A stretch of 44,095 bases of DNA. It comes from an uncultured Thermomicrobia bacterium. Lineage in GTDB: Bacteria > Chloroflexota > Chloroflexia > Thermomicrobiales > JALYUS01. How positions within the stretch are numbered: position 1 is the first letter of the stretch; every line of letters begins with the position of its first letter. Under the pieces are notes generated by a model. The model ran no database searches. It was not told where the DNA came from and saw only the letters and a list, made by a program, of their open reading frames with translations. The translations under genes and the position numbers were made by a program. The DNA lies in assembly GCA_937968015.1 (NCBI GenBank), contig CALBSO010000074.1:1-44095 (forward strand), written 5' to 3'. Positions 33,026 to 40,284 of this stretch are shown here, piece by piece.

Positions 33026-33235
33026 ATGAAGACGAAACTGACGCGGATCAAGGTCGGGATGGTCACACTCTCGCTGCTGGTGTTGGTCGCACTCTCCATG
33101 GTCGCCATGCAAGCATCGGTGCTGGTGACCTTGGGCTGGGGCACCGGGAGGGGCGCGGCCTTTGCCTTGCGTGGCATCATGCAGGCAGCGGTGCTGGTGA
33201 CCTTGGGCTTTGGTGTCAGTCGGTCGGGAGTATAA
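33026..33235 (+). CDS. microprotein c: enlarged paralogue with internal duplication (69 aa)
   Basis: Starts MKTKLTRIKVGMVTLS at 33026, with GGAG about 9 bases upstream. The first 37 residues match microprotein a almost exactly. A Gly/Arg-rich link (WGTGRGAAFALRGI) then joins a second copy of the end of the helix: MQASVLVTLG at residues 28-37 recurs as MQAAVLVTLG near 52-61. At DNA level 33179-33208 differs from 32656-32685 at one of 30 positions. The tail is FGVSRSGV, without the VNR end of a and b. It probably arose by duplication within the array. It may span the membrane twice. Function unknown. Confidence 0.5.
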   Translation: MKTKLTRIKVGMVTLSLLVLVALSMVAMQASVLVTLGWGTGRGAAFALRGIMQAAVLVTLGFGVSRSGV

Positions 33236-33244
33236 ATTCGCCTG

Positions 33245-33283
33245 GTCGCCATGCGGGCATCGGTTCTCGTGATCGCGGGCTGA
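33245..33283 (+). pseudogene. decayed fourth copy of the microprotein helix segment
   Basis: The bases read LVAMRASVLVIAG-stop in one frame, matching the VAMQASVLVTLG core of microproteins a and c but lacking a start and the basic head. It lies 10 bases after microprotein c and marks the end of the array. Confidence 0.45.
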
Positions 33284-33409
33284 GGTGAATCCCTTCGCGC
33301 GTCCATGGCGCTGGCACGAAGCTCGACTTTCCCTCCTCGCAATAGTACCCGGGGACTGCCGGGATCAACATGTTCGCCGAAATCGCGGGGCAAAAAAGGG
33401 GAGGAACCC

Positions 33410-33799
33410 ATGGCCGTTCAGATGACGGAAACCGAGGCTACACTTGCGTTGATTCGCCACTTTGATGAGGTCGCCTTCAACGCGCATGATCTCGATGCCA
33501 TCATGGGCGATATGACCGACGACACTGTCTTCGAACTCGTCGGTCCGCCGGAGCTCAGCGGTCGTTGGGAGGGCCAGGAAGCGGTGCGTGCGGTGTTCGC
33601 AGCGGTGTTCGAGGGATTCCCGGAAGCGCATTTCCACACCGATGATATGTTCGCGGGCGGGAACCGATGCTCGTACAGTTGGACGATGACCTGGACCAAA
33701 GCCGACGGGAGCAAGGGCTCGGCACCCGGGACCGATCAATACACCGTTCGCAACGGGAAGATCGCTTACAAGAAGACCTACATCCCACCATTCGCGTAG
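33410..33799 (+). CDS. SnoaL/NTF2-like protein
   Basis: 129 residues from ATG 33410, chosen for GGGGAGGAA just upstream; the frame opens earlier at 33305. The sequence (ALIRHFDEVAFNAHDLDAI, then MTDDTVFELVGPP, GREAVR-like WEGQEAVRAVFAAVF and a final YTVRNGKIAYKKTY) follows the cone-shaped alpha+beta NTF2 fold of SnoaL-like proteins. These act as small enzymes (cyclases, isomerases, hydrolases) or ligand binders. Active-site residues cannot be assigned. It is followed by other short accessory genes on the same strand with gaps of over 180 bases, so no tight operon is evident. Confidence 0.78.
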   Translation: MAVQMTETEATLALIRHFDEVAFNAHDLDAIMGDMTDDTVFELVGPPELSGRWEGQEAVRAVFAAVFEGFPEAHFHTDDMFAGGNRCSYSWTMTWTKADGSKGSAPGTDQYTVRNGKIAYKKTYIPPFA

Positions 33800-33986
33800 T
33801 GCATGTGCTTGCCCTGCCGATCATCGTCACATCTTCATCTTCAATCTCGCTGATGTGGCGCTGGTGCCGGGATGGCGTTCGCGGTGGGGGCGCTGTTGCG
33901 GAACGAGTTTGGGGAATCGCGCGACCGGGCGCGGACAACTGGCGGAGCCGGGTAGATGATGCTGACAATCAGGAGGGAGAACGGTG

Positions 33987-34391
33987 ATGGAAGCGATGGC
34001 ACATCCAACGCATCAGGATGCGACGATGATCATTCAGCTGGCGCAGCTCAGTGCCGCGGCCGGGGTGCGGGACGCGACCGCCTGGTTGCGGCGAGACCAA
34101 TCGCTGGCGGATTATGCCACATTCGTTCAGAACAATCCGCTGGGAAGTGAGGGGGACCGGCATCTCCGAACGGTGGCAGGGCACTATGAGTTGATCGGGA
34201 CACTTTACAAGTATGGGCTGGTCCATGAGGACCTGCTCTTCGATTGGCTCGCGATCGCGCCACTCTGGGATCAGATGAAGGCGCTTGTTATCGGCGACCG
34301 TGACCGTGCTGGCATCCCGCAATTGGGAGAGAATTTCGAAGCGCTGGCAAAGGCCCAGTTGGCGTGGGCGGACCGACGGAAGGCCGTGTGA
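33987..34391 (+). CDS. hypothetical protein, DUF4760-like helical
   Basis: 134 residues from ATG 33987 (MEAMAHPTHQDATMIIQ); a GTG immediately before (33984) fits the AGGAGGG site slightly better (7 instead of 10 bases). The body (LRRDQSLADYATFVQNNPLG, YELIGTLYKYGLVHEDLLFDW, LGENFEALAKAQ) resembles DUF4760-type proteins, all-helical and of unknown function, by my recollection of the family pattern. There is no membrane segment or catalytic motif in this version. It stands alone between intergenic gaps. Confidence 0.6.
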   Translation: MEAMAHPTHQDATMIIQLAQLSAAAGVRDATAWLRRDQSLADYATFVQNNPLGSEGDRHLRTVAGHYELIGTLYKYGLVHEDLLFDWLAIAPLWDQMKALVIGDRDRAGIPQLGENFEALAKAQLAWADRRKAV

Positions 34392-34833
34392 TTGGGCGCC
34401 GCTGCCGACCCTTTTGCGATTATGAGCAGTGGCGGGGCGAATGTCGGCGTGATTGCCTACGCAAACAAGCGCGCCTGCACGGGCGGTTATCGGCGGGCGG
34501 TCACCACGTAATCAGCATCGCCCCGCTGGGAACCGCGCTCGGCAGCGTCTCATGCTAGCGGGGCTTCGCCCCGGCCCGACAAGGCATGTTTCGTAATAGA
34601 TAACTTGACTCAGGATTCACGATCTCGAACGCCAAGGCATCCAGCCTGGTGCTGAGATGCCGCTCGGCACCAGTGGCTCCTGACGGAGCAGGGTAAGATC
34701 GGCCATCGTTTGTCGATGTTGGTGCAGCAAGCGCCTAATTTGTGTATGATCGGTGGGGTCACTTTCGGCGAGCAACCCCAAGTCATTCTTGGCGAGCGCT
34801 GAAGGTGTGTATCAAACGGAAGGGAGAACAATC
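34392..34833. other. 442-base gap without a supported gene
   Basis: Short frames here lack ribosome-binding sites. A small perfect hairpin, CGGGGC-TTC-GCCCCG, lies at 34559-34573. A TATGAT at 34745-34750, 84 bases ahead of the next gene, is a possible -10 box but has no clear -35. The 34575-34740 stretch is less GC-rich than its surroundings. No RNA gene was recognised. Confidence 0.5.
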
Positions 34834-35121
34834 ATGGCGTACGGGATCGTGCATCATTTCCCCGGCGGCACCAAGGAGCAGTACGAGGCCTCGATCGCCG
34901 CGGTGCACCCCGGTGCGGGGCAGCTGCCCGCGGGCCAGATCTTTCACGCGGCCGGCCCATCGGCCGGGGGCTGGACGATCATGGCTGTCCACGACTCGCA
35001 GGAGAGCTGGGAGCGGTTTCGCGACGAGATCCTGATGCCGACCATGCAGCGGGGCATCGCGGGAGGGTTTCCGACACCGCCGCAGGAAACGGCCATCGAC
35101 GTCTATAAGCTCATGCCGTAG
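34834..35121 (+). CDS. small protein, possible dimeric alpha/beta-barrel fold (95 aa)
   Basis: The ATG at 34834 has AAGGGAGAAC 8-14 bases upstream. The product MAYGIVHHFPGGTKEQYEAS...GWTIMAVHDSQESWERFRDEIL...AIDVYKLMP alternates strands and helices in the beta-alpha-beta order of ferredoxin-like dimeric barrels (antibiotic monooxygenase/EthD type). The histidine pair near residue 7 and the hydrophobic core fit, but no catalytic set can be assigned. It is followed by the methyltransferase remnant, a context often seen in small-molecule modification loci. The family call is tentative. Confidence 0.55.
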   Translation: MAYGIVHHFPGGTKEQYEASIAAVHPGAGQLPAGQIFHAAGPSAGGWTIMAVHDSQESWERFRDEILMPTMQRGIAGGFPTPPQETAIDVYKLMP

Positions 35122-35204
35122 CGCCAGTGCCTTCGCCGAGGGTGCATCTCGCGTGCAAGGCGCTCGGGTGTCGCATCGGCGTAGAGTTCCGCGCCCCAAA
35201 TCAA

Positions 35205-35673
35205 GTCGGCCTGCTGGCCGCGATCCTGACGGCCAACCCGACAGCGCGGGATTCTCTTCGATCTGCCCCACGTCATCGCGACGGCCGGGGATGCCATCAA
35301 CGCGCAGGGGCTCACGGATCGCTGCGAGCTGGTTGGCGGCGACTTCTTCGAAGCGGTGCCGGAAGGGGCGGACCTGCACGTGCTCAAGCAGATTGTCCAT
35401 GACTGGGACGACGAGCATGCGACACGCTTATTGATCAACTGCCACCGCGCCCTCAACCCGGCGGGGAAGCTGCTGCTGGTCGAGATGGTAATCCCGCCAG
35501 ACAATCGGCCGAGCCCGGCGCAGCCGATGGACCTCAATATGCTGGTCATGACCGGCGGGCGGGAACGTACGGCGGAGGAATACCGGGGCTTGCTCGAACG
35601 TGCGGGATTCCGGCTGGAACGGATCATCCCGACGCATTCGCCGTTCAGCGTCATCGCAGCGATGCGGATCTAA
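35205..35673 (+). pseudogene. 5'-truncated, frameshifted O-methyltransferase (COMT/Methyltransf_2 type)
   Basis: The frame at 35205-35246 reads VGLLAAILTANPTAR, matching the segment after the AdoMet glycine motif of plant-type and antibiotic O-methyltransferases. The match then continues one frame away, from about 35248 to the stop at 35673, as GILFDLPHVIATAGDAINAQ, DRCELVGGDFFEAVPEGADL and LKQIVHDWDDEHA (catalytic His). The domain ends ERAGFRLERIIPTHSPFSVI. A missing base near the GGG at 35248-35250 explains the shift. The N-terminal dimerisation domain and the glycine-rich motif are absent. A sequencing error could cause the shift but not the missing N-terminus. Confidence 0.75.
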
Positions 35674-35737
35674 TGTCACCTGCGTTTGCATATGCCCGGG
35701 CATATCTGGAAGCCCATTGCCACTGGAAGGGGGAAGA

Positions 35738-36598
35738 ATGATGGACGTACACCTGCGCCGCGCCACCCCTGACGATGCGGCAGCCTGTGGTCGGATCTGC
35801 TATGAGGCGTTCGCATCCATCGCATCCCGCCATCACTTCCCACCGGACTTCCCCGATGCCAATATCGCGACGGGGCTGCTCGCCATGCTCCTGGCGCATC
35901 CCGGCATCTATGCTGTCGTCGCCGAAGTCGACGGTCAGATCGTCGGCAGCAACTTTCTCGACGAGCGTTCGTCAATTGCGGGCGTGGGACCAATCACCGT
36001 CAGTCCCGCAGCGCAGGATCGTGGCATCGGCCGCTGCTTGATGGAAGACGTGCTCACCCGTGCCGACGAGCAGTACTTCCCCGGTGTCCGCCTGGTGCAA
36101 GCCGCCTACCACAATCGCTCGCTCTCCCTCTACGCGAAGTTGGGATTCGCAATCCAGGAGCCACTTGCTTGTCTGCATGGTCCGCGCATCGGTGGGACGA
36201 TTGACGGCTACAGAGTGCGCCGCGCGATACGCGAGGATCTTCCCACATGCAATGCTGTCTGTACGCGCGTGCATGGGCACGATCGTGGGGGCGAGTTGCG
36301 CGACGCGATAGAACAAGGCACCGCCTCGCTCGTCGAGCATGATGGCCGGATCACGGGCTACGCGACATCACTCGCATTTTTCGGTCATGCGGTGGGTGAG
36401 GGCACTGAGGAGATCAAAGCGCTGATATTGTCCGCACCCGCGTTCGAGGGGCCTGGCATCCTCGTGCCCAGCCGGAACACCGCGCTGTTCCGGTGGTGTC
36501 TTGGGCAGGGAATGGAAGTGGTACAGGTGATGACGCTGATGATGCGTGGGTTGTATCACGAGCCAGCGGGAGGATACCTGCCCTCGGTCTTGTACTGA
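35738..36598 (+). CDS. GNAT-family acetyltransferase, two-domain
   Basis: 286 residues. The first of two ATGs (35738, 35741) follows GGAAGGGGGAAGA. The N-terminal GNAT domain (about 4-155) has the acetyl-CoA-binding motif A (GVGPITVSPAAQDRGIGRCLM, Q/R-x-x-G-x-G) and the C-terminal strand LYAKLGFAIQEPL. A second segment (about 160-286; YRVRRAIREDLPTCNAVCTR..., then a Met-rich end) resembles the extra domain of YitH-like acetyltransferases. The family transfers acetyl groups to amines; the acceptor is unknown. It is downstream of the methyltransferase remnant with a 64-base gap. Confidence 0.85.
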   Translation: MMDVHLRRATPDDAAACGRICYEAFASIASRHHFPPDFPDANIATGLLAMLLAHPGIYAVVAEVDGQIVGSNFLDERSSIAGVGPITVSPAAQDRGIGRCLMEDVLTRADEQYFPGVRLVQAAYHNRSLSLYAKLGFAIQEPLACLHGPRIGGTIDGYRVRRAIREDLPTCNAVCTRVHGHDRGGELRDAIEQGTASLVEHDGRITGYATSLAFFGHAVGEGTEEIKALILSAPAFEGPGILVPSRNTALFRWCLGQGMEVVQVMTLMMRGLYHEPAGGYLPSVLY

Positions 36599-36720
36599 GC
36601 GTCTCATCCTGGATTGGATCGGTATTTCAGCCGATCGCGCCCCCAGTACTACAGCGGCACTTCTCGATCAGGGGGCCCGATTTCGGCAGTACGAACGTAG
36701 CAGAAGACGTCTCGCTGTAG

Positions 36721-36858
36721 GATGTGAGACACCGGCGTGCGGTGATGCTGGCAGGAATGGTCGCGAGAAAAACGCTACGAGGACGCTTCATCGATGTCCG
36801 GTTGCATCCCACGGGTCAGCTTTCCTGCCAGCGAGGCTGCACGCCAGTGTCTCACATC
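36721..36858. mobile_element. MITE-like element with 37-bp terminal inverted repeats
   Basis: 36721-36757 and the reverse complement of 36822-36858 align without gaps: 20 outer bases with one mismatch (GATGTGAGACAC...), a variable six-base block, then 11 identical bases (GCTGGCAGGAA). The 64-base core has no convincing gene. Size (138 bp) and long imperfect ends fit a non-autonomous element derived from an insertion sequence; no target-site duplication is obvious. A very large hairpin in a leader RNA is the alternative. The rest of 36599-36953 is empty. Confidence 0.55.
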
Positions 36859-36953
36859 ATGGCGAGGTGTGGCCACTGGGACGGCAAATGGACGCGCGTA
36901 TATCTCGACCGAGTTTGCGACGGGTTTCGCGCGGTCATGGGGGAGGGAATGTG

Positions 36954-37310
36954 ATGCGATTCATTATGGCCTGTCTGCTTATCGTCGCGCTCTGTTGCGC
37001 CGCCCCGGTGGAGGCTGCCGGGAAGCCGCCGCAGGAATATCGCATCCTCACCTCCACAACCGGCGACGATTTCCCGCCGATCACCTGGCTGGAGTACTGG
37101 AATGCCGCGTTCGTCGGGTTCGGGGGCACCTATCAGGACGCCTTCGCGATGGCGCGGGACGCCGCCGCGCGGGGCGGCTGGGAGACGGCGAATATCACGC
37201 CGGAATCGCCCGCCCCGGCCGTGAATGGCCCCGTCTTTGTCGTCCTGATCATCCACACCGCGCCGCCCGGTGGCGACAAGCCGCCGATCATCGGCCTGAT
37301 AGACGCATAG
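36954..37310 (+). CDS. small secreted hypothetical protein
   Basis: 118 residues from ATG 36954; GGGAGGG lies 6 bases upstream, so the long upstream frame is discarded. A clear Sec signal peptide (MRFIMACLLIVALCCAAPVEA, cleavage likely after VEA) is followed by a mature domain of about 97 residues: YRILTSTTGDDFPPITWLEYWN, GGTYQDAFAMARDAAARGGW, and a final strand VFVVLIIHTAPPGGDKPPI. Apart from the signal it has no cysteine pair and no recognised motif. It lies 95 bases after the MITE-like element and converges with the DinB-type gene. Confidence 0.65.
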   Translation: MRFIMACLLIVALCCAAPVEAAGKPPQEYRILTSTTGDDFPPITWLEYWNAAFVGFGGTYQDAFAMARDAAARGGWETANITPESPAPAVNGPVFVVLIIHTAPPGGDKPPIIGLIDA

Positions 37311-37358
37311 CGCGATGCTGATCGCCGCGCAATGGCCTGCCAGCACCAGGAACAGCGT

Positions 37359-37934
37359 TCAACCGCGTAACTCCGAAGAAGGTTGGGCGCGATAGAGATC
37401 ACGCAAGAGTGCGATCTCGCCGCCGTGATGGAGGCATTCCTGATTCACCCACCAGACAATATCGAGGAAGGGCAAGCGAGGGTCCAGACCCCACGGATTC
37501 TGGCTACGCCCGATCTGATCCAGGTCGGCGTCGGCCGCACTGGTGAGCGCCGCCCGCCATGCCGCACCGGCAGTCACGAGCGCCGCGATCGCGGTGGCAG
37601 CGCGACCGGGGATTACATAGTCGTCCCACGTCATCGCCCGTGTCCCGACGGTGTAATCGGCCCGAATCGTCATCCAGAGGGCGAGGTGGCAGATCCGCCA
37701 CGCGATGGTCGTGAATGGGGGTGGATCCGGTTCGGGGCGGTCGAACTCAATCACCCAGTCCCCACCGCCCATCGGCGTCCCCGCCCGGCTGCGGTCACGC
37801 GGGCGGACACTCCAGCAGCCAGGAACAGGCTCCCAGAAATACTCGTCATCCATCAGGCCATCGAGACGACTGGCCAGACGATCGAGCGCGAAGTCGAACT
37901 GCGCGAGAAGAGGGGTCAGTCGTGGTGGTGTCAC
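37359..37934 (-). CDS. DinB-family protein
   Basis: 191 residues from GTG 37934, chosen because AAGGAGAG lies 6 bases upstream; the open frame extends far beyond but without support. The four-helix DinB/DUF664 pattern is visible. It starts LTPLLAQFDFALDRLASRL and includes TTIAWRICHLALWM (His) and the C-terminal VNQECLHHGGEIALLRDLY (His pair), which would hold the metal ion. Such proteins are thiol transferases or uncharacterised metal proteins related to bacillithiol/mycothiol enzymes. A perfect TATAAT lies 41 bases upstream. Confidence 0.8.
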   Translation of the reverse strand: MTPPRLTPLLAQFDFALDRLASRLDGLMDDEYFWEPVPGCWSVRPRDRSRAGTPMGGGDWVIEFDRPEPDPPPFTTIAWRICHLALWMTIRADYTVGTRAMTWDDYVIPGRAATAIAALVTAGAAWRAALTSAADADLDQIGRSQNPWGLDPRLPFLDIVWWVNQECLHHGGEIALLRDLYRAQPSSELRG

Positions 37935-37974
37935 CGATTGCTCTCCTTCCCGCCGGTCGCTCCTGGGCCGCCGC

Positions 37975-37980
37975 ATTATA
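37975..37980 (-). promoter_or_regulatory. candidate -10 box of the DinB gene
   Basis: A perfect TATAAT on the minus strand, 41 bases before the GTG start. No good -35 hexamer at 16-18 bases was found. Confidence 0.35.
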
Positions 37981-38206
37981 CGTGGCCCACTGTCGTCGCG
38001 GCAGCGTCGTTGGCTATCGTGATTGGCGCCCTTCCTTACCTCACTGCTGGCTACAGCATGGAACATACGTTCGTCCGCGTCAAGCCTCCTGCCGCGTGAC
38101 GATGCACGCAAGTTCTGCCAGAATACGGCAGTTCGTCCATGAAGAGGTGCGTTCCGTATCGGGGCTCGCGGAAGGAGGCTCCGGTATGAGGAAAGGAGAG
38201 GGAGCG

Positions 38207-38698
38207 ATGAGTACGCGAGCGGAGCGTCTGGCGAGGGAACTCGAACAGGCGAACGCCGAGGTGATCGCCTTTGCCGAGGCATGCCCGGCGGACGTCTGGA
38301 CGATCCCCTGTGTGGATGATGGGCGCACCGTCGCGGCGGTCGTCCGGCACGTTGGTGGCGCGTACATCGCGCATGCGCGGCTCGTGCAGGCGGTTGCGGC
38401 GGGCGAGCCGGTGCCGGCGATGTTCGGCGATTGGGCGGCGATCCATCAGGGCAACGCCATCTCCGCTGAGAAGTACGCGCGTGCGGATCGCGGCGAAACG
38501 CTTGCCTCGCTCCAACGCAACGGCGCGAACCTCGCGCGCATCATTCGCACACTCTCAGACGAGCAACTGGACCGCGCCGCAGTCGTGCCGATCTTCGGTG
38601 AGGCATCGCGCACAACCGAGCAAATTATCGAATTCCCAGTCATCGCGCACCCGTACGGGCATCTCGTCGGCCTCCGCGCGACAGTCGCGGATCGGTAG
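38207..38698 (+). CDS. DinB-like / maleylpyruvate isomerase N-terminal-like protein
   Basis: 163 residues from ATG 38207 (MSTRAERLARELEQANAEVI). An in-frame ATG at 38186 has its own AAGGAGG 7 bases upstream, so a seven-residue longer product is possible. The helices follow the DinB superfamily order, with His in VAAVVRHVGGAYIAH (first metal histidine region) and IAHPYGHLVGLRA at the C-terminus (second). Members are metal-dependent transferases or isomerases using low-molecular-weight thiols. It is divergent from the other DinB gene. A 12-bp hairpin overlaps its stop codon. Confidence 0.7.
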   Translation: MSTRAERLARELEQANAEVIAFAEACPADVWTIPCVDDGRTVAAVVRHVGGAYIAHARLVQAVAAGEPVPAMFGDWAAIHQGNAISAEKYARADRGETLASLQRNGANLARIIRTLSDEQLDRAAVVPIFGEASRTTEQIIEFPVIAHPYGHLVGLRATVADR

Positions 38699-38723
38699 CG
38701 TAGGCAGGAAAGCCTGCGCTACC
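38694..38723. repeat. 12-bp palindromic hairpin overlapping a stop codon
   Basis: GGTAGCGTAGGC pairs with GCCTGCGCTACC (one T-G wobble) around AGGAAA. It resembles a second REP-like type, distinct from the GGGCACCC units. It lies between the DinB-like and PIG-L genes, which may share a transcript. Confidence 0.6.
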
Positions 38724-38748
38724 AGGTTACCTGACAGGAGCAGACACG

Positions 38749-39504
38749 ATGGAGAATCCATACGGCGTAACGGGTGGCGGGCCGGTGCTCGCGCTCTTCG
38801 CCCACCCAGACGACACCGAATTCGTCTGCGGCGGCGCGCTCGCCTTGTGGGCGATGGCGGGACGGCAACTCGTCTACGCCTTCTGCACCGATGGCAGCAA
38901 GGGAACGAGCGACCCAACGATGACCGGGGAGCGGCTCGTCATGCAGCGGCAAGAGGAGCAGCGGGCGGCCGCTCGCTATCTCGGCTGCAACGAGGTCGTC
39001 TTCCTCACCTACGAGGACGCAATGCTCGAACCGACGCTCGGCCTCCGCCGCGATTTCACGCGGATTATCCGCAAGTACAAGCCGGAAATCGTCGTTTGCT
39101 TCGACCCGGAGGTTCACTACTTCGCGGATTGGTACATCCAGCACCCGGATCATCGCGCCTCCGGCGAGGCGGCGCTGGCGGCGATCTTCCCCTCCGCGCG
39201 GGATCGGCTGACCTTCCCGGAACTGCTCGCGGAAGGGCTGGAGCCGCACAACGTCATGGAGATTTACCTCGCGAGCACGAACAAACCGAACCGCTGGATT
39301 GACATTCGCAGCGTGCTGGACCGGAAGATCGCCGCGATGCGCATGCACGCAAGCCAAGTCGGCGATGGAGAGCGCGTCGCGACGATGCTGCGCCTGAGGG
39401 CCGAAGATGAGGGCCGGTCGCCGGGTCTCGCCTACGCCGAGGCGTATCATGTCATCACCATGGACCCAGGCAGGCGATACAAGCGGTCGGAGCCTATCCC
39501 CTGA
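38749..39504 (+). CDS. PIG-L family N-deacetylase
   Basis: 251 residues. The zinc motif HPDD (H19-D22) and the second HPDH (H132-H135) are both present; the aspartates and histidines form the metal site of LmbE/PIG-L deacetylases. The Rossmann-like start (VLALFAHPDDTEFVCGGAL) and NVMEIYLASTNKPNRWIDI are typical. Family members remove acetyl groups from N-acetylglucosamine-containing compounds (MshB, BshB) and many secondary metabolites. It is next to a DinB-type gene, and in thiol (mycothiol/bacillithiol) pathways these two families occur together, so a thiol-related role is conceivable but unproven. AGGAGCAGACACG leads the ATG. Confidence 0.9.
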   Translation: MENPYGVTGGGPVLALFAHPDDTEFVCGGALALWAMAGRQLVYAFCTDGSKGTSDPTMTGERLVMQRQEEQRAAARYLGCNEVVFLTYEDAMLEPTLGLRRDFTRIIRKYKPEIVVCFDPEVHYFADWYIQHPDHRASGEAALAAIFPSARDRLTFPELLAEGLEPHNVMEIYLASTNKPNRWIDIRSVLDRKIAAMRMHASQVGDGERVATMLRLRAEDEGRSPGLAYAEAYHVITMDPGRRYKRSEPIP

Positions 39505-39505
39505 C

Positions 39506-39526
39506 CCCCTCCCGACGCGGGAGGGG
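39506..39526 (+). terminator. C-rich hairpin directly after the PIG-L gene
   Basis: CCCCTCCCG, loop ACG, CGGGAGGGG, starting one base after the stop codon; no T-run. It is nearly identical to the terminator at 2377. Confidence 0.55.
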
Positions 39527-39543
39527 CTGGGGGCGGGTCGTTC

Positions 39544-40284
39544 TCATCCAACCCGCCGGATCGGCCAGCAGCGGACATCGAGGCGGCGAGCGAAATGGAG
39601 AAGCGGCGCGGTCTCCGGCACGGTGATGCCGTGCGCCGCGGCCATCGTGTTGATCGTGATTGCCGCTTCGGCGGCTTGCAGGGGCCACTGCGGGTGATGG
39701 ATGTCGCCGCGATAGAGGCGGCCCCGGTGATCCGTCGTGTAGAGGCAATACCGCTCGGTGAGCCAGTGAGTGAGCGTTCCCGGTTCGCTCAAGGCTACGG
39801 GTGCGGTAGGGCCGTAGGTCGCGGCGAATGCGGCGGGTGCAGCGCCCCGGTGCGCGCGGCGCGAGGAGTAGCGGATACGTTCTTCATCAGCGGCCACGGA
39901 CATGCGCGCGTTGAAATATGGCAGGTGGAACCACCGCCGCGCCACTGCGACCGCGACGGGGCTGCCCGCGTCGAGGCAAAAGAACCAAACGCCCGGCTTC
40001 CGCTCGGCGCCCGTATGCGGCACGACATAGGTGCGCACATTCAGTTCCGCGAACGCGCCTGCGACGGGTGAGAACGGCGTGCCACGCAGCCGCACGCCCG
40101 TCATGTGGAACGGCACGACGCCGACCCATGCCGTGCCATCGAATGTATCCACATCAAGGCTCGTCGGGATAAGCGGGCGCAGCATCGCCATCGGCGCCGA
40201 CCAGTGCGCGAACAAGAGGTCCCGCCATGTCTGGCGCATCACCCAGCGGCCTTGTGGAAGTGATTGGGTTGGATTTCCGCTCAC
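39544..40284 (-). CDS. DUF2071 (YqjF-like) protein
   Basis: 246 residues from GTG 40284, which overlaps the stop of the upstream gene in GTGA. Upstream in-frame codons lie inside that gene. Recognisable segments are WRDLLFAHWSAPMAMLRPLIP, WVGVVPFHMTGVRLRG, ELNVRTYVV, GVWFFCLDAGSPVAVAVAR and the C-terminal HFARRLDVRCWPIRRV. These match the conserved core of DUF2071, related in fold to acetoacetate decarboxylase-like proteins. The biochemical role is not established. It is the third gene of a minus-strand operon with the enolase-superfamily and MetE-like genes. Confidence 0.85.
   Translation of the reverse strand: MSGNPTQSLPQGRWVMRQTWRDLLFAHWSAPMAMLRPLIPTSLDVDTFDGTAWVGVVPFHMTGVRLRGTPFSPVAGAFAELNVRTYVVPHTGAERKPGVWFFCLDAGSPVAVAVARRWFHLPYFNARMSVAADEERIRYSSRRAHRGAAPAAFAATYGPTAPVALSEPGTLTHWLTERYCLYTTDHRGRLYRGDIHHPQWPLQAAEAAITINTMAAAHGITVPETAPLLHFARRLDVRCWPIRRVG

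Larger units (their letters stand above)
32479..33136 (+). repeat. direct segmental duplication spanning leader and coding part of microproteins a and c
   Basis: Unit 1 (32479-32685) and unit 2 (32926-33136) both begin GTGGAGTTGTGGGTC and end CCTTGGGC. About 100 bases of leader are moderately conserved (by eye roughly four-fifths). The final 96 bases (32590-32685 against 33041-33136) differ at only two positions. Microprotein b lies between the units. Confidence 0.75.

Noticed and set aside
32612..33411. Minus-strand frames opposite the microprotein array
   Set aside because: They mirror the repeats, change frame between copies and have no ribosome-binding sites.
34392..34833. tRNA or structured RNA in the large gap
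   Set aside because: I found no cloverleaf or known riboswitch core; only a short GC hairpin is visible.
36546..36953. Longer frame upstream of the secreted protein
   Set aside because: It crosses the MITE-like element and overlaps the GNAT gene; the signal peptide defines the start at 36954.
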